Assembly: GCF_000821245.2 (NCBI RefSeq)
Contig: NZ_LN611424.1
Coordinates: 388,065 to 452,064, forward strand
DNA from: Virgibacillus senegalensis
Lineage (GTDB): Bacteria > Bacillota > Bacilli > Bacillales > Amphibacillaceae
Reading direction: 5' to 3'
DNA: 64,000 bases
Part shown: piece after piece, positions 54,603-63,643 of the stretch
Numbering within the stretch: the stretch's first letter is position 1
Layout of the letters: the number at the start of each line of letters is the position of its first letter
The notes under the pieces: generated by a model
Databases searched by the model: none
Told to the model about the DNA's origin: nothing
What the model saw: the letters and a program-made list of their open reading frames with translations, nothing else
Translations under genes and position numbers: made by a program

Positions 54603-54675
54603 ATAGAGCGAAATAGCGTAACAGAGGAGATAAGCGAGAATCCTGGAGAAAAATGGGCAGTAGCGGGCTCTGCGC
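54603..54675 (+). repeat. GC-rich dispersed repeat, partial copy R8
   Basis: ATAGAGCGAAATAGCGTAAC and GCGAGAATCCTGGAGAAAAA repeat the left half of R7 with its left flank (54376-54420). The right half is missing, so this is a truncated duplicate just outside the IS end. Confidence 0.7.
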
Positions 54676-54828
54676 CTATGAAGGCTTTGATCAGGAATTC
54701 CAAAAAGCTAATAGTCGTTAACCCCGTTTCATGTACCCGTTCCCTTTCAACGTGCATTGTGAATTTTTAGAAAATTGATTACAATAGAGGATGTAGATGT
54801 AAAAAAGTGGGGATGGGGGAAGTTGCAT

Positions 54829-56823
54829 GTGAAATTTATAAAATTCTTTGGGTATTATGTACTTGGCCTTCTCGGCATCGTTGCATTAAGCTCTGCTCCA
54901 AGTCTGTTACAAGGTGAGGGCATTGTCGATATCGGCCTCTATTTTGAGAACACATGGAATCTTGCCAAAGAACTGGTGCAGCCAGACAAGTGGGTTTATC
55001 AGTTCAGGCAGGAACAACTAAATGTGTTTTCCTTTTTATGGGATCCTTACTTTTATTCCATGCGCATCCTGGGGGCTGCCCTGTTGCTTGGCTTTGGTCT
55101 GGCATTTATCCTGGCGCTGCTTACCCAGCTGCTGCCTAAAGGGATTATCCGCATAGTGAAACGGATACTGGTTCTTATGGAGGCAATCCCGGACCTGCTG
55201 GTTGCATTCTTTTTTCAGATGTTCATCGTATTTATCTACAAGCAGTCAGGTCTTCAATTGATGAAGTTTGTGACACTTGGAGATGAACGAATCTTCATAG
55301 CACCGATATCTGTCCTGGCCATTTTGCCGATGATTTCTCTTTTTCGTGTGATTTTACTACTGATGGAGGAAGAATTGACAAAGGATTATGTGGATTTCGC
55401 TCTTAGTAAAGGGATCAAGGATAATGCAATTATCGCTGTCCACGTTTTGCGCAATATTCTCAAAAGCACTTTCTACCATTCCAAAATCATATTATGGGGA
55501 ACGCTTTCGAGTTTGTTTGTGATCGAGTACATTTTCAACATTCGCGGTCTTTTCAGCTTCATGATGGAGGATTTTCGCCCGATGGTGATTGCCGCTGCAT
55601 TGATGATGGTGTTTACGCCGTTTTACATCCTTTATCAGGGTGTCGAAATCTTCATGGAAAAAGAAGCCTTGCAGCTGAGCGACAAAAGATTTATCCATTC
55701 CTTCTCCGCGACTCCTAGCATGCCTTGGAAACAGCGATTAGGTGATTATGCCAAAGGCCTGGCTGCCCATTTCAAACATCCTAAGTTCCTTGTGGGCTTT
55801 GCAATAATCTTCACTGTATTGACTATCAGCGTGGTTCATACTGTGATACATGAAGAGCCGGTCAAAAACTTCACCTTGATTTATGATGATGAAGGCAATC
55901 TGGTTAGCAGCAAGCCACACCCTCCTTCGGAATATGTGTTGCTGGGAACAGACCGGAACGGTTACAGCATACTTGATCAGTTATTGACCGGTGCCAAGTA
56001 TACGATTCTTTTTGCCGGTGCCATTGCCTTGATGCGGATGCTGTTTGGTTTTTTGCTGGCGGTTCCTTATGCGTTGTTTATCAAGGAGAGATGGAAGCGC
56101 AGAATAGAGCGATTTATCGATAGCTTTCATTTTTTGCCTTTAAGTGTTATAGCTGTGATTCTTCTTTCCCCTGTCTTGCTGGGAACGACATCTGGTTTTG
56201 CTTATTCTTTTACCGAACGGATATTGATCGAAGCTGGTGTGTTGATTTTGCTTATCGTACCGTTGACCACCGTGTTGATCGGCAATGAAATCAGGCTCAT
56301 AATCAAGAATGAATACATAGACGGAGCCCGTGTGTTGGGTGGGAATTCCCGCCATATATTGTTTCGTCATATTATGCCGCATCTCCATTCAAAATTGGGT
56401 ATCATTTTTGGACAGCAATTTATTCAAGTATTGCTGATCCTGATACACCTTGGCTTGTTCAATATATTCTTAGGCGGAACCAGTATCATGCTGAATGAAT
56501 CCTATAAAGCCTGGCCGTATTCGGTCACCTTTGAATGGTCGGGGTTGATCAGCGGTTCGCGAAATGCCTTTATGAGCGGACAGTATTGGATTGTCGTCCC
56601 TGTATTTGCGGCCTTTGTTTTATTGATTCTGGCCATGCAGTTAATTATCGAAGGCATTCAGGAAGTTCAGCAGAGACGGGTGGGGGTACGAACGGAGAAA
56701 CAGCGCTGGAACGGTGTGCGTAAAATGAAGCCAGCAGAGCAAGCAATCGAAAGAGATCCTTCGCCAGGTCAGTTTGTATTTATCGGCGAAGAAGAGGTTC
56801 CGAGAAGGGAAAAACAAGGATAA
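54829..56823 (+). CDS. Fused two-domain ABC permease (OppB-OppC type), orphan
   Basis: A 664-residue membrane protein in which two binding-protein-dependent permease domains are fused. The first has a coupling loop near ALSKGIKDNAIIAVHVLRN; the second has DGARVLGGNSRHILFRHIMP. About 12 hydrophobic segments in total. The two halves correspond to OppB and OppC. No binding protein or ATPase gene is adjacent; the flanks are an IS scar and ywhB. GTG 54829 follows GGGGGAAG; TTG 54823 or 54775 are other possible starts. Its substrate and ATPase are unknown. Confidence 0.8.
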   Translation: MKFIKFFGYYVLGLLGIVALSSAPSLLQGEGIVDIGLYFENTWNLAKELVQPDKWVYQFRQEQLNVFSFLWDPYFYSMRILGAALLLGFGLAFILALLTQLLPKGIIRIVKRILVLMEAIPDLLVAFFFQMFIVFIYKQSGLQLMKFVTLGDERIFIAPISVLAILPMISLFRVILLLMEEELTKDYVDFALSKGIKDNAIIAVHVLRNILKSTFYHSKIILWGTLSSLFVIEYIFNIRGLFSFMMEDFRPMVIAAALMMVFTPFYILYQGVEIFMEKEALQLSDKRFIHSFSATPSMPWKQRLGDYAKGLAAHFKHPKFLVGFAIIFTVLTISVVHTVIHEEPVKNFTLIYDDEGNLVSSKPHPPSEYVLLGTDRNGYSILDQLLTGAKYTILFAGAIALMRMLFGFLLAVPYALFIKERWKRRIERFIDSFHFLPLSVIAVILLSPVLLGTTSGFAYSFTERILIEAGVLILLIVPLTTVLIGNEIRLIIKNEYIDGARVLGGNSRHILFRHIMPHLHSKLGIIFGQQFIQVLLILIHLGLFNIFLGGTSIMLNESYKAWPYSVTFEWSGLISGSRNAFMSGQYWIVVPVFAAFVLLILAMQLIIEGIQEVQQRRVGVRTEKQRWNGVRKMKPAEQAIERDPSPGQFVFIGEEEVPRREKQG

Positions 56824-56827
56824 AAGA

Positions 56828-56859
56828 GGCAGCGGAACTCCACAGGAATTCCGCTGCCT
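56828..56859 (+). terminator. Terminator of the fused permease gene
   Basis: GGCAGCGGAA.TCC pairs with GGA.TTCCGCTGCC around ACA; no long T-run, but it lies directly after the stop. Confidence 0.65.
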
Positions 56860-56874
56860 ATCTTATAAGTCCTT

Positions 56875-57060
56875 TTATTCGTCGCTAAGCCGTTTACCGG
56901 CAACTGCATAATCGCTTTTGCTCATTTCCTCAATAAATACGACGACCTTGTCCTTGGAAGCACCAGTCGTATCGACGACTGCATCCGTCACTTTTTCTAC
57001 AAGTGCTTTCTTTTGTTCGTCACTTCGGCCTTCCAGCATTTTCACTGTTACATATGGCAT
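56875..57060 (-). CDS. ywhB: 4-Oxalocrotonate tautomerase family enzyme (YwhB type)
   Basis: A 61-residue tautomerase. Met-Pro at the start provides the catalytic N-terminal proline, and YVTVKMLEGRSDEQKKALVE and VVVFIEEMSKSDYAVAGKRL are the family pattern with the conserved Arg region. It forms hexamers. Physiological substrate in Bacillus is unknown. AGGAGG precedes the ATG. In B. subtilis ywhB, ywhD, pbpG (ywhE) and speE/speB lie in this order, as here. Confidence 0.92.
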   Translation of the reverse strand: MPYVTVKMLEGRSDEQKKALVEKVTDAVVDTTGASKDKVVVFIEEMSKSDYAVAGKRLSDE

Positions 57061-57245
57061 GTTTGTCTACCTCCTCTGTTAATATTCATTCACCATTTCG
57101 ATACAACCGAACGAAAATCCTTGTTGGAGTAAATACTTGATAGATGAAATCCATTTTTCCCCTATGCTACAATAAAAAAAGCATATCATACTAACATAAA
57201 GACTGCGAATCTAAGCAGTTCTAATAGAAGAAGGAGGAGCTACAG

Positions 57246-57764
57246 TTGAGTGAAGAGCAACCTTCCAAAAAGAAAAAGAATCAATTCACGATCATGAAGG
57301 ATGATTCTACAGACGGGCACGGGGGCTATGGTGTAGGCTCAATCAGTTTAGAAAATATTTCTCCTGTTATCATCGATCCTGCCGAAAACAGGGCGTTTGT
57401 CGATATGGGAGCCATGCATGCCCGTAGTGAAGTGGAGCGGAGAGTCAAATTTTTACCTGATAAAGATGCGGTTCCAAATGGCAAATTGTACTGGATTGTC
57501 TGGGTGACAGTCGATAAAAAAGAATCGGGCTCTTTTTATCATGGTGTGGCAGGCAGTGAGATACGTGTAGATCGTTCCATTAAGCGAGCTTATAAGTCGA
57601 TGCCGGAACATGTCAATCATATGGATAAATCGTTAAAAGGCAAGGTAATAGTTGAACATATGGATGAGCACTCAAAAAAACTTCTGGGCGATTTTCTTCG
57701 CGAATTCAACAAAGAAATGTGGGAAAACTCCTCGGAGGAATTAAAGCAAGCACTACCGGAATGA
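57246..57764 (+). CDS. ywhD: YwhD family protein
   Basis: A 172-residue soluble protein with a Lys-rich N-terminus (EEQPSKKKKNQFTIMKDDST) and the segments SLENISPVIIDPAENRAFVD and KLYWIVWVTVDKK. The match to YwhD is by size and place between ywhB and pbpG. Function unknown. The start is TTG 57246, with AAGGAGGAG upstream. It is divergent from ywhB and convergent with pbpG. Confidence 0.88.
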   Translation: MSEEQPSKKKKNQFTIMKDDSTDGHGGYGVGSISLENISPVIIDPAENRAFVDMGAMHARSEVERRVKFLPDKDAVPNGKLYWIVWVTVDKKESGSFYHGVAGSEIRVDRSIKRAYKSMPEHVNHMDKSLKGKVIVEHMDEHSKKLLGDFLREFNKEMWENSSEELKQALPE

Positions 57765-57892
57765 GACAATCCTGAGAATGAGAAATTGAACATTTTGTGA
57801 CTGAATTGTGAATAATGATTGAATATCTTGAGGTTTTGCGAATAAGTTTGTAAAATATGTATCACATGGTAAAACTGTGTACTAGGACAAAG

Positions 57893-57923
57893 AAAAAGGC
57901 CGGAATTCGTTCCGGCCTTTTTC
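57893..57923. terminator. Bidirectional terminator between ywhD and pbpG
   Basis: AAAAAGGCCGGAA pairs with TTCCGGCCTTTTT around TTCG. Confidence 0.9.
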
Positions 57924-57945
57924 TTATGCATAAGAAGACTGTCTT

Positions 57946-60033
57946 TTACCTTCCAGACAGCCATTTAAACCAACGCTTCCAGCCGCTCTCCTGCTCACCA
58001 TCCTCTCTTTCAGACTGCTCATCCTTTTCTAACTCTTTTTCCGTATCAAGGTGAAGGGAACAGTAACTGGTTGGCTCGCTTCCTTCGGAAAAATACATTA
58101 AGCGATGCTGTTTGCAATAAGGTGTAGCCAGTTCCCCAGAGACAGGGTCAACATAAGCGCCGACCACGCCGTCCGGAACCCGGAAAGTATGAAAAGGAAG
58201 GCCGGCATGGGCTTTTTCCATAAATCCGGCCCAAATATCTTTGGCTGCCTGGAGGTCATCTGTATTTTCCACTGGTTTGTTTTCGTCGAAGCCTGTCCAC
58301 ACACTTGTGACAAGATTAGGACTGAATCCAACCATCCAATTATCCGTCTTGGTTGTCCCTGACTTGCCCGCATATGGCCTGGTCAGTTCGTCGGCGATGG
58401 ATGCGCCGGTTACCCGCATATAGCCGTTAAGTGATTCATCGAACATGCCTGTCATTAAATCGGTTAGGATGAAGGTACTGACAGGGTTAAGCACGGTAGG
58501 TGGTTCTTTTTTCTCACGCTCATAAAGAATCTTGCCATGCTGGTCTGCCACTTTTTGGATGGTGAACGGGTCAACTTGTTTTCCGCCGTTGGCAAGCATG
58601 CTGTAGGCAGCTGCCATTTCATTGACAGTTACCGCTCCCGTCCCGAGTGCTAAAGATGGTACGGCATCAAAATCTTCTTTGATACCGAATTTCTTTGTTG
58701 TTTTCACCAGTTCAGCAGGGCCTAAGAATAGATTTGTTTTTACTGCGTAGATATTATCCGATAAAGCCAATGCCTGTGCCAATGTAATCGGCTCATTGGC
58801 ATAGTAGCCATTGTAGTTGCTAGGCTGATAGACAGTACCGTCCTCTAGCTCGAAAGCCGTCGGTTTACTGAGCAGGGAAGTTGCAGCAGTATAACCGTTT
58901 TCCAGGGCTGCGTAATACAAAAAAGGTTTAAATGAGGAGCCAGGCATCCGCTTTGCCTGTGTGACACGGTTATATTGACTTTCTGCATAATCACGGCCAC
59001 CTACCATTGCTGTAATTGCGCCGTCTCGCGGATCATGTGCGACAGCTCCGACTTGCAGATCAGAGGAACTGCTGATCGCCCCTTTGACCGTATCTTCTAA
59101 TTGTTGTTGCTGTTCAAGGTTGAGAGTAGTGTAGACTTGATAGCCGCCTGATCGGATCGCTTCCGTGTCTATATCGAGTATGTCCTGCAACTCTGACAGT
59201 ACGGAATCCAGGAAATAGGGTGCCGTTTTGTTCTTCGCCACATCTGTTTGTTCGGTCAATAGTATGTCTTTACGGGTTGCAAGGAACTTTTCCTCCTCCG
59301 AAATATGCCCGGCCCGCTCCAAAGCAGCCAGAATTCGTTCTTGGCGAGCTTTTGCATGATCTAAATGCTGATATGGAGAATAATAGGATGGCCCCTTCGG
59401 AATTCCTGTCAGTAATGCAGCTTCTGCTAAATCGAGCTGTTTAGCGGATTTATCGAAAAAATACCTGCTGGCTGCTTCGACTCCATAAACCCCGTGCCCA
59501 TAATAAATGGTGTTGAGATATCCTTCGAGAATTTCCTTCTTTCCGTAGAACATTTCCAGGCGGATGGCATAAAAAGCTTCCTTCGCCTTCCGAATCCAGG
59601 TTTTCTCATGGGATAAATAAAGATTTCGCGCCAACTGCTGGGTAATCGTGCTTGCCCCTTGTACTTTCGACATTGCTTTTATATCGTTCCAGGCCGCTGA
59701 GAGGATCCGCTTGATATCCAGTCCGTGGTGGGAGTAAAACCGTTTATCTTCTATCGCCAAAGCAGATTGTATCAGCATGGGAGACATATCCTCCAGACCG
59801 ACCCAATATCTGTTTTCCGGACCATGTTCTTCCCCGATGACCTTTTCATCCGCACTATAATAGATGGTATTCCCGCCTTTGCTCATAGGCGGTGGACCGA
59901 GGATTAGAGCAGCTGCATACAGAATCGTGACGGCCGCTATGGTGGCAGTCGTCATTAGTAGGAGGGAGATAATTCCCCTGCGCAGCAGTTTGTTTTCAAT
60001 TTTGGCTATTTGTTTTTTTATAAAAGAAATCAT
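57946..60033 (-). CDS. pbpG: Class A penicillin-binding protein (PbpG/PBP2d-like)
   Basis: A 695-residue bifunctional peptidoglycan synthase. One N-terminal membrane anchor (residues 20-45) is followed by the transglycosylase domain (EDKRFYSHHGLDIKRI, GASTITQQLARNL, KEILEGYLNTIYYGHGVYG), then the transpeptidase domain with SxxK in PGSSFKP, SDN and KSGTT motifs. The tail is rich in Glu and ends WKRWFKWLSG. By gene order it corresponds to B. subtilis pbpG (ywhE), a sporulation PBP active in cortex or germ-cell-wall synthesis. ATG 60031-60033 lies after AGGTGG; GTG 60042 is the alternative. Confidence 0.9.
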   Translation of the reverse strand: MISFIKKQIAKIENKLLRRGIISLLLMTTATIAAVTILYAAALILGPPPMSKGGNTIYYSADEKVIGEEHGPENRYWVGLEDMSPMLIQSALAIEDKRFYSHHGLDIKRILSAAWNDIKAMSKVQGASTITQQLARNLYLSHEKTWIRKAKEAFYAIRLEMFYGKKEILEGYLNTIYYGHGVYGVEAASRYFFDKSAKQLDLAEAALLTGIPKGPSYYSPYQHLDHAKARQERILAALERAGHISEEEKFLATRKDILLTEQTDVAKNKTAPYFLDSVLSELQDILDIDTEAIRSGGYQVYTTLNLEQQQQLEDTVKGAISSSSDLQVGAVAHDPRDGAITAMVGGRDYAESQYNRVTQAKRMPGSSFKPFLYYAALENGYTAATSLLSKPTAFELEDGTVYQPSNYNGYYANEPITLAQALALSDNIYAVKTNLFLGPAELVKTTKKFGIKEDFDAVPSLALGTGAVTVNEMAAAYSMLANGGKQVDPFTIQKVADQHGKILYEREKKEPPTVLNPVSTFILTDLMTGMFDESLNGYMRVTGASIADELTRPYAGKSGTTKTDNWMVGFSPNLVTSVWTGFDENKPVENTDDLQAAKDIWAGFMEKAHAGLPFHTFRVPDGVVGAYVDPVSGELATPYCKQHRLMYFSEGSEPTSYCSLHLDTEKELEKDEQSEREDGEQESGWKRWFKWLSGR

Positions 60034-60488
60034 GGCATCCACCTGATTTTATGAATATGTAGACAAGGAGAAAATAAGTAACCTTACCAGTATAGGTTGG
60101 AAAACGAAGAAATAAACCTGCCAAAAGAGTTGATTTTTCCTTGTGCTTAAGTATAAGATTTTTAATATTGTTGAGTTTATGGTGTGAAGTCCTGTTGTGT
60201 CGATTTTACATAGATAACGTAAGGGCCGTGTGCCAACTCATCAAATACTGAACTTGCGTTTCAAGCAGTCTATTCAGGTAAATAACAGTAGTAATACTTG
60301 TTGATATCAACGTTAACGGAAGGAAAGCAAAATGGACAAAGCCCTTCCGGAGTTTTTGGATGCTATCTGCATGAGGCAAAAAACAGGATAGACGGCCGGA
60401 CAGCTTAAGGATAAGCACGGACGCTTGTGAAAGGGAAAAGATTTAATCAAGAAACTTAAGAAACTCTTCTAAGAAAAGGAGAATGAAC
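60034..60488. other. Divergent region between pbpG and speE, no gene seen
   Basis: About 455 nt. Two partly complementary segments occur, GGAAGG (60318-60323) and CCTTCCGG (60344-60351). No confident promoter for speE or sporulation promoter for pbpG could be read. The ribosome site AAAAGGAG of speE ends the region. Confidence 0.35.
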
Positions 60489-61316
60489 ATGGAATTATGG
60501 TACACGGAAAAACAAACAAAAGATTTTGGGATTACTGCAAAAATCAAGCAATCTTTACATTCTGAGCAAACGGAATTTCAAAAGCTGGACATGCTGGAAA
60601 CAGAAGAGTGGGGGAATATGCTCGTACTGGACGGTATGGTAATGACCACACAGAAGGATGAGTTTGTCTATCACGAGATGGTTGCCCATGTTCCGTTATT
60701 CACCCATCCTAATCCGAAACATGTTTTGGTTGTCGGAGGAGGAGATGGCGGGGTAATCCGCGAAGTACTAAAACATAAGCAGGTAGAATCTGCAACGCTT
60801 GTGGAAATAGATGGCAAAGTAATTGAATACTCCAAGCAATATTTGCCTGAAATAGCCGGTGAATTGGATGATCCCCGTGTCGAAGTGAAGGTTGCGGATG
60901 GATTTATGCATATCGCTGAAAGCGAGAAGGCATATGATGTCATTATGGTCGATTCCACAGAACCTGTAGGACCGGCAGTAAACTTGTTTACAAAGGGCTT
61001 TTATGACGGGATTGCCAAAGCGCTGAAGGATGATGGTATCTTTGTTGCTCAGACCGACAATCCATGGTTTAAAGCAGACTTGATCAAACAGGTTTATCAA
61101 GATGTAAAAGAAATTTTTCCTGTCACACGAATTTATACAGCAAACATTCCGACGTATCCTAGCGGGCTTTGGACCTTCACCATCGGCAGCAAAATACATG
61201 ATCCGCTTAAAGCAAAGGATGAACGCTTTACGGACATAGAGACGAAATACTATACCAAAGAACTCCATTTTGCCTCATTTGCCCTGCCGAAATTTGTTAA
61301 GGATTTAACCGAGTAA
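60489..61316 (+). CDS. speE: Spermidine synthase
   Basis: A 275-residue aminopropyltransferase that makes spermidine from putrescine and decarboxylated S-adenosylmethionine. [19 protein letters not shown] at the N-terminus, the nucleotide loop [16 protein letters not shown] and the catalytic region [14 protein letters not shown] with QTDNPW are diagnostic. ATG 60489 is seven bases after GGAG; ATG 60483 overlaps that site. speB follows 13 nt later in the same operon. Confidence 0.96.
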   Translation: MELWYTEKQTKDFGITAKIKQSLHSEQTEFQKLDMLETEEWGNMLVLDGMVMTTQKDEFVYHEMVAHVPLFTHPNPKHVLVVGGGDGGVIREVLKHKQVESATLVEIDGKVIEYSKQYLPEIAGELDDPRVEVKVADGFMHIAESEKAYDVIMVDSTEPVGPAVNLFTKGFYDGIAKALKDDGIFVAQTDNPWFKADLIKQVYQDVKEIFPVTRIYTANIPTYPSGLWTFTIGSKIHDPLKAKDERFTDIETKYYTKELHFASFALPKFVKDLTE

Positions 61317-61329
61317 GGAGGTGGATCTG

Positions 61330-62205
61330 ATGCGATTTGATGAAGCTTATTCAGGTAAAGTATTTATCATGTCACGGCCGGATGTAGAAGAAGCCGAGGC
61401 GATTATTTACGGCATGCCGATGGATTGGACCGTCAGTTTCCGTCCGGGCTCACGCTTCGGTCCAAACCGGATACGGGAAGCCTCTCTAGGCTTGGAAGAA
61501 TACAGTCCGTACATGGACAAGCATTTGGAGGAAGTGAATTTTTTTGATGCTGGAGACATACCGCTGCCATTCGGAAACCCGCAGCGCAGCCTTGATATGA
61601 TTTACGATTATGCCCAAAAGGTGCTGGAAAAAGAAAAATTCCCCTTAGGATTAGGCGGAGAACATCTGGTATCCTGGCCGATCATTCAGGCGGTCTATGA
61701 AAAGCATACAGACATTGCAGTCCTCCACATCGATGCCCATGCGGATTTGCGCGAGGAATACGAAGGAGAGCCACTGTCCCACTCGACCCCGATCAGGAAG
61801 ACATGTGAGTTGATAGGACCGGAAAATGTTTACTCATTCGGTATCCGCTCTGGCATGCGGGAAGAATTTCAGTATGCTGAAACTAGCGGCATGCACATGT
61901 CCAAATTTTCGGTCGCAGAACCGTTAAAACGTGTACTGCCAAAGCTTGCCGGGAGAAAAGTGTATGTCACCATCGATATTGACGTTCTTGACCCTGCATT
62001 TGCTCCGGGAACAGGCACAGCAGAAGCGGGCGGTATTTCCTCCAAAGAGCTTTTGGAGGCGATTCAATTAATTGCCAAGGCCGATTTAGAAGTGGTCGGT
62101 GCCGATCTTGTCGAAGTTGCTCCGGTTTATGATCCGACCGAACAGACTGCTATCGCGGCTAGCAAATTTATTAGAGAAATATTGTTAGGCTGGGTTCAAA
62201 AATAA
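61330..62205 (+). CDS. speB: Agmatinase
   Basis: A 291-residue ureohydrolase that splits agmatine into putrescine and urea, feeding SpeE. The two-manganese site motifs GLGGEHLVSW, LHIDAHADLREEYEG and TIDIDVLDPAFAPGTGTAE are intact. ATG 61330 is eight bases after AAGGAGG; a possible start three codons earlier lacks spacing. The arginine decarboxylase that makes agmatine is not in this window. Confidence 0.95.
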   Translation: MRFDEAYSGKVFIMSRPDVEEAEAIIYGMPMDWTVSFRPGSRFGPNRIREASLGLEEYSPYMDKHLEEVNFFDAGDIPLPFGNPQRSLDMIYDYAQKVLEKEKFPLGLGGEHLVSWPIIQAVYEKHTDIAVLHIDAHADLREEYEGEPLSHSTPIRKTCELIGPENVYSFGIRSGMREEFQYAETSGMHMSKFSVAEPLKRVLPKLAGRKVYVTIDIDVLDPAFAPGTGTAEAGGISSKELLEAIQLIAKADLEVVGADLVEVAPVYDPTEQTAIAASKFIREILLGWVQK

Positions 62206-62285
62206 CGTCCAGGTTTAAGATAGGAACGATTCGACAACGTTCTGTTTGAAAATTCTAAGAACTAGAGGATAAATAGTAGAATATA

Positions 62286-62294
62286 TGGTATAAT
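62286..62294 (+). promoter_or_regulatory. Extended -10 promoter of the AimR-like gene
   Basis: TGGTATAAT (62286-62294) is a perfect extended -10 element, 50 nt before the start codon; no clear -35 box. It suggests the gene is not only read from speEB. Confidence 0.6.
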
Positions 62295-62343
62295 CAAGGT
62301 AGATTGCCACTATATGTAGGTTTAGGGGTGGAAAGGGGTAACT

Positions 62344-63417
62344 ATGAAAAACATTGAAGAAAAAAAGATGAAGCCTGTTGGAACTGATGCCGGTTCAATC
62401 CGGGCAAGAAATCAGTTTTTTTTAAAGGAAGGGGAGCTTTCCCTTTTTCATGTTTTTCAATCATTCTCTGTTTCTGATGACATCAACACAGCGATCGATG
62501 TAACCCGCAGCTATTGTTTAAAGGCGAGGGCAAGTGTCAATCAGCGAGTCGGCATGGAATTTTTATATGCCTATGGCTTCCTGGATGATCTTGATTGCCT
62601 CATCGAAAAAAACCTGGCATCCAAGAACCCGAAAAATCGTCAATGGGGACAGTTGTACAAGCTTATCAATCTTCGCAGAAAAAGAAAGCTAAAGACGGAT
62701 GAGTATTTGGAACGATTGAATACATTAGAGGCAGATAGTGTCGAACTCGAATGCTTGCATATGTTTTTGCGTGTGTACGCTCATTTTGAACGAAAAGAAT
62801 ATGGTAAACTGAGCAGTTATTTGGACGGCTTGCTGCTAAACATCCATGAGATAAAGGATCCGCTGCTGCGCGAATTGTTTTCCGTAAGGCTTGATGAAAT
62901 GCTCCTTACCTTCCATTGGAAACGTAATGAAATGATCATTGCCCGGAAGCATGGTTTTCGTATTTTGCAAACCACCCACTGCCCGAGGAAAAAGGTGGAC
63001 ATTCACAATACCATGGCTCTTGGATATTTGTTTGACAGCTATCATCAGGCCATGCAACATGCTATAGAGGCGAAGCGTCTGGCAAATATGATTGAAGATT
63101 TAACGGCAATCCAGGGAATCAACAATTATACCATTCCTTTTATTGCCGCTTTCCACGGAAGAACGGAGGGTATTACCACACCGGTTGAATCCGAAGCGGC
63201 TCATCTTGCGCTTGCCCGTGGTGATGTGACGACTTGTGTAAACATCTTGAGCAACTTCACCAGTTTGACCCCTTTCCAGCAGTACTACTTAGGAAAAGCT
63301 ACCCGCGATGTCGAAATGCTGGAAATCTCTTACCGGCGCTTTGTAAAGGAACGAAGTGACCACTTCTTTGCCAAACTGCCGTTGTTGGAAATGAATAAAC
63401 TGAATGCTGTACATTGA
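62344..63417 (+). CDS. AimR-family (arbitrium receptor-like) protein, apparently without a DNA-binding domain
   Basis: A 357-residue all-helical repeat protein. The pattern VTRSYCLKARASVNQRVGME followed by FLYAYGFLDDLDCLIEK, KNRQWGQLYKLINLRRKRKL, and the later TPR-like helices (YLFDSYHQAMQHAIEAKRLA) recall AimR receptors of phages such as phi3T and SPbeta. The segment equivalent to the AimR N-terminal helix-turn-helix is not seen: only about 55 residues precede YCLK, with no HTH pattern. No aimP-like peptide gene follows; a terminator overlaps the stop. It lies in conserved chromosomal context beside speEB, not in a prophage. Family call is from recalled motifs. Confidence 0.7.
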   Translation: MKNIEEKKMKPVGTDAGSIRARNQFFLKEGELSLFHVFQSFSVSDDINTAIDVTRSYCLKARASVNQRVGMEFLYAYGFLDDLDCLIEKNLASKNPKNRQWGQLYKLINLRRKRKLKTDEYLERLNTLEADSVELECLHMFLRVYAHFERKEYGKLSSYLDGLLLNIHEIKDPLLRELFSVRLDEMLLTFHWKRNEMIIARKHGFRILQTTHCPRKKVDIHNTMALGYLFDSYHQAMQHAIEAKRLANMIEDLTAIQGINNYTIPFIAAFHGRTEGITTPVESEAAHLALARGDVTTCVNILSNFTSLTPFQQYYLGKATRDVEMLEISYRRFVKERSDHFFAKLPLLEMNKLNAVH

Positions 63418-63441
63418 CGCTGCCAAATGGCAGCGTTTTTT
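63417..63441 (+). terminator. Terminator of the AimR-like gene
   Basis: ACGCTGCC (63417-63424) pairs with GGCAGCGT (63429-63436) around AAAT, then TTTTT. It starts at the last base of the stop codon. Confidence 0.88.
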
Positions 63442-63486
63442 ATCGAGGAAAAAATTTCCTGCAACGATCAGGTGAAGTAAGACTGT

Positions 63487-63514
63487 GGCGCTAGCTTGAT
63501 AGGACACGCTAGCC
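63487..63514. repeat. Inverted repeat before the DUF1934 gene
   Basis: GGCGCTAGC (63487-63495) and GCTAGCC (63508-63514) form a stem of six to seven pairs. No T-run; possibly a regulatory dyad. Confidence 0.4.
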
Positions 63515-63643
63515 GACTGGAGCAAATTGTTAATTGAGCTTGACTATCCATCTACCAAGGGGCTTGAGTTTTTCCTGATTCATTCTTATAATTAGTTATT
63601 TAGGAACGTCTATCGAAAAACCCGCTTAAGGGGGTGTCTAAAA

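Noticed and set aside
60206-60418. 70-codon minus-strand frame between pbpG and speE
   Set aside because: No ribosome site or recognisable family; the region otherwise looks non-coding.
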